A stretch of DNA of 64,000 nucleotides from an uncultured Spartobacteria bacterium (GTDB lineage: Bacteria > Verrucomicrobiota > Verrucomicrobiia > Chthoniobacterales > JAATET01). The translations under genes and the position numbers were made by a program. This document shows positions 42,187 to 49,487 of the stretch, in pieces. Numbering within the stretch: position 1 is the stretch's first letter; every line of letters begins with the position of its first letter. The stretch spans positions 10,584 to 74,583 of the forward strand of contig CALGTD010000098.1 of the NCBI GenBank assembly GCA_937901895.1, given 5' to 3'. Under the pieces are notes generated by a model that saw only the letters and a program-made list of their open reading frames with translations, did not search any database and was not told the DNA's origin.

Positions 42187-43652
42187 TGCTCGAGATTGGA
42201 TTCCTTCGTCACGCCGTAGCGGGTGCGAATGCGATCGCGTGCGGCGGCAACGGCGCCGGCCTCGAGAACGAGCGGACGGCTGGCGCCGAGAAACTCGATC
42301 ACGTAATACTCGGCGGGCTTTTCGAAGGCCGCGGCAACGTCGTTGAGGTTGCGCATTTTTTCGCCGTTGATCGTGTCGACGATCGCCTGCCGGAACTCGG
42401 TGGCGTAGGTGTTGACCGGGTCGGACAGGATGTTGCTGAGAATGACCAGTTCGGGGCGCTCCTTGTAAACGGCGTCGGCGATGAAGTGGTCGAAGTAGTA
42501 GTTCGTCCGGAAGTTGAAGATCCGGGTTGAGGAGCGGAAGTTCTGATCGAGCGGCTGGAAAAGGAGGCCGCCGAACAATACGAACCGCGGCTGCACGTCG
42601 TAGGAAAAGGCGTAGAGATTGAAGGGGAAGGGCTCGCTGAGCGGGATCGTGAGCTTCAGCGGCTTGCCGTCGCGAATCACGTCGAGATCCACGCTGTCGC
42701 CCTTGAGTTTGCGTTCCACCAGCTCGGCCATCTCGACGTAACTGTCGTCGAGTTCCACGGAGCCGTCGCTCGCGACGGGGTGACCGTCGATGGCCACGAT
42801 GACGTCTCCGCGTTGCACGATGCCATCGGAGGCTCCCCGCCCGAACACGTCGCCGACCATCACGCCGATGCCGTCGTCCTCGAGGCCGAGCGCGGCGCGG
42901 GCGGCCTTGTTGTAGAGAGGGAAGTAGGAAAGGGCGAGATCGACGTAGTGGTCGTATTTGCCGTCCTCGATGTCGGCGAGGAAGCGTTCGATCACCGGGG
43001 TGGGGATCATATAGCCGGTGTTCTGCGCGACATCGCCGCTGTATCCCTGGAAGGCAACGCCAACGACCTTGCCGTCCTGCATCACGGGGCCGCCGCTGTT
43101 TCCCGGGTTGATCGCGGCGTCGATCTGGATGACGAGATGCATGTCGGCGCCGGAGTGGCTGTATTCCTGGAAGTCGATGCGCGAGACGATGCCCCGGGTG
43201 ACGGAGGGGCGGTCGCCGCCGATCGGGTAGCCGTAGGCCATGACCGTGGACTCAATCTCGGGGATTCCGCCGATTTCCAGCGGGGTCATGCGGTCGAAGA
43301 ACTTCGGATCAGCGGGCTCGAGGATCGCGAGGTCGCAGTCGTGGGCGACGTGTTTGACGGTTGCCGGGTAGCGGTTCGGATCGCCGTAGCGCGTGATCCA
43401 GATCATGCGCGCGTTGCTGACGACGTGGGCGTTCGTCATGATGCGGTTGCCCTTGATGACGAATCCCGCGCCGACTCCCCGGCCGATGGAGCCCGTGTTC
43501 CATGGCACGTTGTAGTCCGGATCCTGGGAGACGGTCTCGATGCGGACGAGGCTGCGGCGAAGAATATCCTGCGTGGCCGGCGGGGCTGCGACTGCCTGGG
43601 TGCAGAAGACAACGGATGCGACGATGGCGCAAAGAATCCCGGAATGTGTCAT
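42183..43652 (-). CDS. Deg9-like HtrA-family serine protease
   Basis: A 489-residue periplasmic trypsin-like protease. The signal peptide is MTHSGILCAIVASVVFCTQAVAA. The catalytic triad is intact: H76 in GFVIKGNRIMTNAHVV, D107 in AHDCDLAILEPADPKFFD and S186 in DAAINPGNSGGPVMQDGK. A PDZ domain (DDGIGVMVGDVFGRGASDGIVQRGDVIVAIDGHPV) and a C-terminal regulatory PDZ-like part starting QPRFVLFGGLLFQPL and containing ELVILSNILSDPVNTYATEF follow, an architecture close to plant Deg9 and its bacterial relatives. It would cut misfolded or regulatory envelope proteins. The ATG at 43652 was chosen for the signal peptide; a GTG 30 bases upstream is possible. It is followed by, and overlaps, a non-catalytic paralogue. 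Confidence 0.88.
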   Translation of the reverse strand: MTHSGILCAIVASVVFCTQAVAAPPATQDILRRSLVRIETVSQDPDYNVPWNTGSIGRGVGAGFVIKGNRIMTNAHVVSNARMIWITRYGDPNRYPATVKHVAHDCDLAILEPADPKFFDRMTPLEIGGIPEIESTVMAYGYPIGGDRPSVTRGIVSRIDFQEYSHSGADMHLVIQIDAAINPGNSGGPVMQDGKVVGVAFQGYSGDVAQNTGYMIPTPVIERFLADIEDGKYDHYVDLALSYFPLYNKAARAALGLEDDGIGVMVGDVFGRGASDGIVQRGDVIVAIDGHPVASDGSVELDDSYVEMAELVERKLKGDSVDLDVIRDGKPLKLTIPLSEPFPFNLYAFSYDVQPRFVLFGGLLFQPLDQNFRSSTRIFNFRTNYYFDHFIADAVYKERPELVILSNILSDPVNTYATEFRQAIVDTINGEKMRNLNDVAAAFEKPAEYYVIEFLGASRPLVLEAGAVAAARDRIRTRYGVTKESNLEQ

Positions 43653-43701
43653 GCGGTGTGTAAAGGTTCGGCCGCCGTTCACTCGGGAAACCAGCGGATG
43701 C

Positions 43702-44457
43702 TTACAGCGATTCCAGATCGCCGTAACGATTCACCCGGAAGCTGTTGCTCGATTTGTTTTTGCTGGTCGAGGGTTGCTGCCGGGTGTCCGTGCGCTCCAG
43801 CTTGGTAACAGCGGAGCCCTGGCTCGGAGGGCCGAAGGTGCGCGGATCCTTGAAGGTGTTGATGGCGACCATCGCGCTGCGACCGGCGCCGGGGAGCTTG
43901 CGACGGGGATTGATGAAATCCGTGGGGGAGTAGTAGTTCGAGAAATCGCCCTTGAAGGCGGTGCGGTTCACTCCGATGAAGAGATTCTTGCGCATCTCGA
44001 AGTGGAGATGGGCGGGATACATGCCGCGATTTGTGCCGATCGTGCCAACAAGCTGTCCGCGCAGGACCTGCTGGTTCTCCTTCACCGTGATCTTGTCGAG
44101 ATGGCCGTAGAGACTGTCCACGGTTTTGAGTTCGCCCTTCTCAAGGTAAATGTGTCGGATAATGACCACATTGCCCCAGCCGAGCTTCACATCACGGGCA
44201 AAAACGACAATGCCGTGGGCGACGGAGTAGACCGGGTCACCCAAATCCGTGTTGCCACCGCCGACGCCGTTCCAATCTTCGCCAAGGTGACCGTTGGGAC
44301 GAAAACCCCGCGCTTTGTAATATCCCTCGGCGTTCGGTTTTCCGACCGGGAAGTCGAAGCCATCTGCAACGCGGGTGCGGGCGACATCGCCGGTCGGGTT
44401 GCCCTGGGCCACCCAGATCAGGATGGGGAGGGCGAGCCAGGGCCAGAGTTTACGCAT
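43702..44457 (-). CDS. M23 (LytM-type) peptidase
   Basis: A 251-residue exported metallopeptidase. After a signal peptide (MRKLWPWLALPILIWVAQG) comes the LytM fold, with zinc ligands in GHLGEDWNG (H57, D61) and the HxH motif PAHLHFEM (H150, H152); LYGHLDK supplies the additional conserved His. The family cleaves peptidoglycan cross-bridges, or acts as an activator when residues are lost; here the site looks complete. The C-terminus is a Ser/Thr/Gln-rich tail. The ATG at 44457 was chosen for the signal peptide over an upstream in-frame start. It lies 49 bases upstream of the protease pair in the same direction. Confidence 0.88.
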   Translation of the reverse strand: MRKLWPWLALPILIWVAQGNPTGDVARTRVADGFDFPVGKPNAEGYYKARGFRPNGHLGEDWNGVGGGNTDLGDPVYSVAHGIVVFARDVKLGWGNVVIIRHIYLEKGELKTVDSLYGHLDKITVKENQQVLRGQLVGTIGTNRGMYPAHLHFEMRKNLFIGVNRTAFKGDFSNYYSPTDFINPRRKLPGAGRSAMVAINTFKDPRTFGPPSQGSAVTKLERTDTRQQPSTSKNKSSNSFRVNRYGDLESL

Positions 44458-44544
44458 CGTGGCGGAGAAAATAGAGGTCAATGACGGGAAGTGCAAGCGT
44501 TGCGGCTGCCGCACGATCCGATTGCTCTGGAAGGGAAGGGGTCA

Positions 44545-44949
44545 TCAGACGTTCCTTTGGACCTGAATCAATGGCAGCGGGAAGCGGAGGCGGAGCTGTC
44601 CGTTGAGGTGCACTTCAATATGATAAATCCCGAAATGCTCGAACTTCACGCCGCCGAAGACGTGAACATTTGTGGCGTGGGAATCGAGCTCGCGAAGCTG
44701 AAACTCGACGTTGGCCTCGGCGAGCACATGTTCGTCGTCTCGGCAGGAAAGGATGCGGGATCGCTGGGTGAAGCGGCCCTCGCCACCGCACCAGCGCGTC
44801 CAGAGGCACAGCTTGAAGAAGGCGACCGGAAGTGCGGGAGCCGGAATGGCGGCGACGATGCCGACCAGGGTTTGCTGACCGCTGATTTCGGCGCGGACAT
44901 CCTCGCAAAGGAGGCAGGCCTGAAGATCGGGAAGGATGGATTCTGGCAT
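44545..44949 (-). CDS. Small conserved-looking protein, function unknown (DUF6941-like impression)
   Basis: A 134-residue soluble protein. The N-terminus LPDLQACLLCEDVRAEISGQQTLVGIVAAIPAPALP and the C-terminus FGGVKFEHFGIYHIEVHLNGQLRLRFPLPLIQV suggest a compact beta-sandwich in which a cytosolic (C-E-D-V-R-x-E-x-x-G) start is followed by strands. This recalls the DUF6941 group of small proteins, but I cannot confirm it. Five Cys residues occur without a clear metal motif. The ATG at 44949 is 7 bases after the uppP stop, so it is almost certainly cotranscribed with uppP. There is no signal peptide. Confidence 0.6.
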   Translation of the reverse strand: MPESILPDLQACLLCEDVRAEISGQQTLVGIVAAIPAPALPVAFFKLCLWTRWCGGEGRFTQRSRILSCRDDEHVLAEANVEFQLRELDSHATNVHVFGGVKFEHFGIYHIEVHLNGQLRLRFPLPLIQVQRNV

Positions 44950-44956
44950 GGGACCG

Positions 44957-45817
44957 TCAGGGGGCGGGCGGAGCCGCGGAAAAGACTCCGGCAAGGATAA
45001 GTGCGACGACGACGATGGCGAGCGCGATCCGGTAGAATCCGAAGATCGCCAGCCCGCGGCGTTGCAGATAGCTGACCATCCATTTCACGGCGATGACCGC
45101 ACTGATCCATGCGGCGACGAGTCCGATGATCAACGAAACGGGACCGTAGGCCTCGAGCATTTGCTGGCCGTGTTTCAACCCGTCGTAGGCGGTGGCGGCG
45201 CTCAGGGTGACAACCCCGAGCAGGAAGCTGAACTCCACGGCCGCCGGGAGACCGAGTCCGACGAGCAGACCCCCGACGATCGTGACCAGACTGCGGCTCA
45301 CCCCGGGCCACATCGCGATGCACTGAATGAACCCAATGATCACCGCGGAGCGAATGGTGAGATTGTCGATGCCCAGCGGCTTTCGGAAAACGACGGCCTT
45401 GCTCTTGCGGTAAAGGATCACGGCCAGGATGGCCACGCCGCCGACGAACCATGCGCCTACGATGGGCCAGAGGCCGAATTCCTCACCACCGAACAGGAAC
45501 TGCTTGATGGGTTTCTCGAGCAGAAGTCCGACGACCGCTGCGGGCAGGAAGGCGGCGATGATCCGGATGGCGAGTTGAAGTCCGGCGGGATCCTGACCGA
45601 CCACACCCCGCGTCATTTGCCAGACACGGTTTCGGTAAAGGCCAAGCACGGCGAGGATTGCCCCCACCTGAATGCAAATCGCAAATGCGTCCGAGGCTTC
45701 GTCGGATGGAATGCCCATCAAACGCTGGGCGAGTAAAAGGTGCCCCGTCGAGCTGACGGGCAGATATTCAGTGAGACCCTCGACAATGCCGAGGATGAGG
45801 GCTTGCCACCACTCCAT
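44957..45817 (-). CDS. uppP: Undecaprenyl-diphosphatase
   Basis: A 286-residue polytopic membrane enzyme (BacA type) that recycles undecaprenyl diphosphate to the monophosphate carrier for peptidoglycan and other envelope glycans; it also gives bacitracin resistance. The two conserved motifs are clear: LGIVEGLTEYLPVSSTGHLLLAQRLM at the N-terminus and MWPGVSRSLVTIVGGLLVGL in the second half. The MEWWQALILGIVEG start is standard. It sits upstream of a small unknown protein, an M23 peptidase and a protease pair, all in one direction, consistent with an envelope-maintenance run. Confidence 0.95.
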   Translation of the reverse strand: MEWWQALILGIVEGLTEYLPVSSTGHLLLAQRLMGIPSDEASDAFAICIQVGAILAVLGLYRNRVWQMTRGVVGQDPAGLQLAIRIIAAFLPAAVVGLLLEKPIKQFLFGGEEFGLWPIVGAWFVGGVAILAVILYRKSKAVVFRKPLGIDNLTIRSAVIIGFIQCIAMWPGVSRSLVTIVGGLLVGLGLPAAVEFSFLLGVVTLSAATAYDGLKHGQQMLEAYGPVSLIIGLVAAWISAVIAVKWMVSYLQRRGLAIFGFYRIALAIVVVALILAGVFSAAPPAP

Positions 45818-45888
45818 GAGACTTCGAGGTGATGAGGCTGCGCACCGGGCGACCCGGTGCCGGGACCGCGGAGGCGCGAGGGAGTTTC

Positions 45889-46227
45889 CTAGATGGCGTT
45901 TTCGTCGGTTTCCTCAGTGCGGATACGAACCGCACTTTCGACCGGGAGGACGAAAATCTTGCCGTCACCGATCTTGCCGGTCTTCGCGGAGGAGGAAATT
46001 GCCGCGACCGCCTTTTCCACAGCGCTGTCCGAAACGACAATCTCGAATTTTACTTTCGGCAGAAAATCGACCGTGTATTCGCTGCCGCGATAGATTTCCG
46101 TGTGACCCTTCTGGCGACCGAATCCCTTGACCTCGCTGACCGTCATCCCTTCGATGCCGACCTCAGCCAAAGCCTCCTTCACATCCTCCATTTTGAACGG
46201 CTTGATGATCGCCTCTATTTTTTTCAT
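45889..46227 (-). CDS. glnB: PII nitrogen-regulatory protein
   Basis: A 112-residue PII signalling protein, exactly the usual length. MKKIEAIIKPFKMEDVKEAL is the standard start, the T-loop includes RGSEYTVDFLPK with Tyr51 (uridylylation site in many bacteria), and the B/C loops read AAISSSAKTGKIGDGKIFVLPVESAVRIRTEETDENAI. PII trimers sense ATP/ADP and 2-oxoglutarate and control glutamine synthetase and ammonium uptake. No amtB or glnA lies beside it. It diverges from a DUF2062 gene across 90 bases; I looked for a sigma-54 site there and found none convincing. Confidence 0.96.
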   Translation of the reverse strand: MKKIEAIIKPFKMEDVKEALAEVGIEGMTVSEVKGFGRQKGHTEIYRGSEYTVDFLPKVKFEIVVSDSAVEKAVAAISSSAKTGKIGDGKIFVLPVESAVRIRTEETDENAI

Positions 46228-46317
46228 GTTGCCAGTTGGTTATCGGAAAGGCTCCGCAGAGGCAAGCGGACATCGCCGGCACCGTTGATTGAAGTCGTTC
46301 CCTAGATCCCCCGAGTC

Positions 46318-46857
46318 GTGAAACCCCATCAGTGGCGGCGGTCCTCCGTCGGCAAGTATCTTCGTCATCTCCCGCGGGTGAAACACCTGCGCGGATCGTG
46401 GCTGCACCGCACGTTCGGGGACCGGTTGCTCGACCCGCATCTCTGGCATTTTGACCGTGAAGGTGTGGCGATGGGCCTCGCGGTGGGCGGATTTTTTTCC
46501 CAAATTCCGATGCCGTTGCAGTCTCTGCCGTCCGTGCTCATCGCGATGATGCTGCGCGCAAACCTGCCGGTGGCGATCGCGGGCTGCTGGATCTCGAATC
46601 CAGTGACGATGGCGCCGTTCATCTATCTGCAGTTCAAGATCGGATCCATCCTGCTCGGGAAGCCGATGATCGCATGGCCCTACGACGGAGGATTGGTGGA
46701 GCTTCTAAAGACCGCGCCGGTGCAATTGATCGTCGGGGGCACGGTGATGGGCGCGGGAGTCGCTGCCGCCTGCCATTTTCTCGGCGGCATGCTCTACGAC
46801 TTTGTGGTGCGGAGGATTTCCGCCCATCAGGCCCGGCGGAAGACGGAAAAGGACTAG
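46318..46857 (+). CDS. DUF2062-family membrane protein
   Basis: A 179-residue protein with about three membrane helices. The DUF2062 core is evident: DPHLWHFDREGVAMGLAVGGFFSQIPMPLQSLPSVLIAMMLRANLPVAIAGCWISNPVTMAPFIYLQFKIGSILLG. The function of the family is unknown. The start is a GTG at 46318; the next in-frame ATG would remove the conserved N-terminal part. The basic C-terminus (RRISAHQARRKTEKD) probably faces the cytoplasm. Its stop overlaps the end of the convergent GH76 gene by 4 bases. Confidence 0.85.
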   Translation: MKPHQWRRSSVGKYLRHLPRVKHLRGSWLHRTFGDRLLDPHLWHFDREGVAMGLAVGGFFSQIPMPLQSLPSVLIAMMLRANLPVAIAGCWISNPVTMAPFIYLQFKIGSILLGKPMIAWPYDGGLVELLKTAPVQLIVGGTVMGAGVAAACHFLGGMLYDFVVRRISAHQARRKTEKD

Positions 46858-48518
46858 GGGCCCTTGCGCTCGACGAGGGCGTGGAATTTCCGGCCCGCGT
46901 CGGTTTCCATGTCCGCCATCAGCCACAGCGCGCGCGCGATGGAGGCCGTGTCGAGCAGGTTGTCGGGCGGGTCGTTTTTCCAGCGCTCGTAAAGGGCGTC
47001 GGCGTTCCGGCGGGCGCGCTCGAAGTAGTGGCGGTCCTTCGTCTGTCGGTAGAGTTCGAGATCGGCCTCGAGCATGAGGTGCGAGAACCTCGGGGGATCG
47101 CGATAGACCTTCGTTTCCCTGCCGAGCAGGCTGTCGGCGGCCTTGCCGATGCGTTCGGCTTCGCGCAGGTAGTTTCGATTGCCGGTCGCGCGGTAGAGGC
47201 CGAGGTGGGCGCGAAGCATGAGGCCGGCGTTGTAGGTAAGCTGGGCGTGGTTCTTTTCCTTGGTCTCGACGTTGATTGCGTCGGCGTAGAGGCCGTTGTC
47301 CGCCTGAAGGGTTTTGTTGGTCCACTCGACGATGCGGCGGGCCCAGTCGACCCACTTTTCCTTCTTCGATCCGGTCTCGAACTGCGCCAGTGCAAGTGCG
47401 CCGACGGCGGTGGGACCGTTCGCGCAGGTGTTCTTGCCATTGCCCTTGTGCTGCTCGTGCCACCAGATGCCGCCACCAAGCACGTCATCCCATCCGCTCA
47501 ACGTGAAGAGGAGGGTCTCCTCGGCGCGCTTCTTGAAACGCGTCTGGTTCGTCATCGCGTAGGCTTCCATGAACGTGATGACCATCCATGCGTTGTCGTC
47601 GTAGTATTTGTCGTTTCCTCCGCCGCCGGTCTTCGCGGGCTCGTAGCCGGGGATCTTCACCTTCGAATCCCAATACGCATCCATTGATTCGAAGAACTTC
47701 AGCATCACGTTGCGGTATTTTGCCGGATCGTGTCGCGCGGCGCCGGCGACCGCCGAGAACGCAACACCGTTGCCCCACATCATGTCGTGGTCCTTCGAGT
47801 CCGGCTTTGCGTAGTAGAGCCCGGCCGTGCGGTCCCAATAGCGGTCCTGAATGTCCGCCATCACCTCGCGCGCCATTTCGAGATAGCGGCCTTTTTCCGG
47901 TGCGGGTTCAGGCGTCGGAGCCGGTGTTGCAGCGACCCGTGGAGCGGTCGGCTGGGTGGGCGTGGGAGCGGGGCTTGAAGCCCTGGCTTCGCCCTGCTTT
48001 CTCGCGCGTTCCACGAGGTCCGTCGAGGCTGCCGGGATCCGGGTCCGGGAACCCTGGAATACGATTTCCACCTCCTCGCCGGTGACCGCGGCGAGGGGGA
48101 ATGTTGCTCCGGGTGCATGGCTCGCTTCACCGATGGTCTGCCCATCCGCGACGATCGGCAGTTTCACCGCCGACGTGAGTGTGATCTCGCGAGGCCACAG
48201 GGCCCGGTTTGTGGAGATGTCGCGAACGGAGAGCTCCGGTTCCGGAGTTGGGGTCGGTTCCGGAGTCGGTGTCGGAGTGGGTTCGGGTGTTGGAGTCGGT
48301 GTCGGAGTGGGCTCCGGTGTCGGTTCCGGAGTGGGAACGGGGGTGGGCGCCGGAGTCGAAGCGGGAGTGGGGGTGGGAGGTGGAGCGAGCGCCTGCTCGA
48401 TTTCGGCGCGGAACAGCCATGCGCCCGACGCTGCCAACCCGAGAACGACAACCACCGCCGCAACGATGGGCGTGGCGGATTTTTTCTGGCGCTGCTGGCG
48501 GAAACGGGGCTTGCGCAT
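46854..48518 (-). CDS. Membrane-anchored GH76-like glycoside hydrolase
   Basis: A 554-residue protein: short basic cytoplasmic start (MRKPRFRQQRQKKS), one membrane anchor (ATPIVAAVVVVLGLAASGAWLF), a Pro/Thr-rich stalk at residues 46-95, a small beta-rich part with LPIVADGQTIGEASHAPG that could be an SH3-like or carbohydrate-adjacent module, and an alpha/alpha barrel from about 210. The barrel has GH76 features: MMWGNGVAFSAVAGAAR, the paired Asp in KYYDDNAWMVITFMEAY, and AQLTYNAGLMLRAHLGLYRATGN. GH76 enzymes are endo-alpha-1,6-mannanases, so the substrate is probably a mannan. The active domain would sit outside the inner membrane on a flexible stalk. Confidence 0.78.
   Translation of the reverse strand: MRKPRFRQQRQKKSATPIVAAVVVVLGLAASGAWLFRAEIEQALAPPPTPTPASTPAPTPVPTPEPTPEPTPTPTPTPEPTPTPTPEPTPTPEPELSVRDISTNRALWPREITLTSAVKLPIVADGQTIGEASHAPGATFPLAAVTGEEVEIVFQGSRTRIPAASTDLVERARKQGEARASSPAPTPTQPTAPRVAATPAPTPEPAPEKGRYLEMAREVMADIQDRYWDRTAGLYYAKPDSKDHDMMWGNGVAFSAVAGAARHDPAKYRNVMLKFFESMDAYWDSKVKIPGYEPAKTGGGGNDKYYDDNAWMVITFMEAYAMTNQTRFKKRAEETLLFTLSGWDDVLGGGIWWHEQHKGNGKNTCANGPTAVGALALAQFETGSKKEKWVDWARRIVEWTNKTLQADNGLYADAINVETKEKNHAQLTYNAGLMLRAHLGLYRATGNRNYLREAERIGKAADSLLGRETKVYRDPPRFSHLMLEADLELYRQTKDRHYFERARRNADALYERWKNDPPDNLLDTASIARALWLMADMETDAGRKFHALVERKGP
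48234..48383 (-). repeat. Pro/Thr/Glu-rich stalk repeat in the GH76-like gene
   Basis: About 50 codons encode imperfect PTPE/PTPT dipeptide repeats (residues 46-95), between the membrane anchor and the folded part. On the DNA level it is a run of imperfect 6- and 12-base repeats, prone to copy-number change. Confidence 0.85.
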
Positions 48519-48665
48519 TGGGGATCGAAGAAAGCCGAACTCCCATAGGGTGGGACGCGCCGGCGTTCAAGTTACAACCCGGGGCGTGTGCCGAAGTTCC
48601 GACGGAATACGGGCGGGATTTTGGCGTGACAACCCCGCGCGCGGGGAGGGAAGTTGGGCGCACGT

Positions 48666-49442
48666 ATGAGTGAAGGAATCCTCTCGGGCAAAACCGGCGT
48701 CGTATTTGGTGTGGCCAACAAGCGCAGCATCGCGTGGGCGATTGCGAAGGCATGGCACAAGGCGGGTGCAAGACTGATCTTCAACTACCAGGGAGAGCGT
48801 CTGCGCGAGAACGTTGAGGAACTCGTCGCCGAGTTTGGTCCCGATACGATTCTTCACCCCTGTGATGTCACCATTGATTCGGACATCGAGAACTTCTTCG
48901 CGAAGGTGAAGGAGGTCACTCCGAAGCTCGATCTCCTGCTGCACTCCGTGGCGTTCGCGCCGAAGGAGGCGCTCGAGGGCGACTTCCTTTCCACGTCGCG
49001 CGAGGCCTTCCGCATTGCGCACGACGTTTCGGCCTACTCGCTTGTTGCGCTCTCGCGCGCAGCCGCGCCGTTCATGACCGATGGCGGCAGCGTCCTCGCC
49101 ATGAGCTACTACGGGGCGGTGAAGGTGGTCCCCCACTACAATGTCATGGGCGTCGCCAAGGCGGCCCTCGAAGCGAGCGCGCGCTATCTCGCCGCGGACC
49201 TCGGACCGAAGAAAATCCGGGTCAACTGTATCAGCGCCGGCCCCGTGCAGACGCTGGCTGCCCGCGGCATTTCGGGCTTCACCACGATGATCAAACACTA
49301 CGAGGCGCACGCTCCGCTCGGTCGCAGCTGCACGCCCGACGAACTCGGTCACACCGGGGTGTTTCTCGCGAGCGATGGTGCGTCCGGCATCACCGGACAG
49401 GTGATCTACGTCGACGGCGGTTACGAGATCATGGGAATGTGA
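48666..49442 (+). CDS. fabI: Enoyl-ACP reductase (NADH), FabI type
   Basis: A 258-residue short-chain reductase that completes each round of type II fatty-acid elongation. LSGKTGVVFGVANKRSIAWAIAKAW binds NADH in the FabI-specific manner, LLHSVAFAPKEALEGDFLSTSREAF is the usual middle segment, and the catalytic Tyr-x6-Lys is YNVMGVAK. The ending GITGQVIYVDGGYEIMGM is typical. The ATG at 48666 is preferred to an in-frame TTG 12 bases upstream, which crowds the ribosome-binding site. FabI is the target of triclosan in other bacteria. Confidence 0.95.
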   Translation: MSEGILSGKTGVVFGVANKRSIAWAIAKAWHKAGARLIFNYQGERLRENVEELVAEFGPDTILHPCDVTIDSDIENFFAKVKEVTPKLDLLLHSVAFAPKEALEGDFLSTSREAFRIAHDVSAYSLVALSRAAAPFMTDGGSVLAMSYYGAVKVVPHYNVMGVAKAALEASARYLAADLGPKKIRVNCISAGPVQTLAARGISGFTTMIKHYEAHAPLGRSCTPDELGHTGVFLASDGASGITGQVIYVDGGYEIMGM

Positions 49443-49462
49443 CCGCGGCCAAGGGCGCGGTC
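49441..49462 (+). terminator. Small hairpin at the end of fabI
   Basis: GACCGCG (49441-49447) pairs with CGCGGTC (49456-49462) around an 8-base loop, beginning within the fabI stop codon. No U-run follows, so it may only be an attenuating or stabilising structure before the next gene. Confidence 0.35.
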
Positions 49463-49487
49463 GTTCCATTTCGCTAAGCAGTAACCG

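Noticed and set aside
46228..46317. Possible sigma-54 promoter for glnB
   Set aside because: A GG...GC-like pair is visible on the minus strand but the spacing and flanking bases do not fit the consensus.
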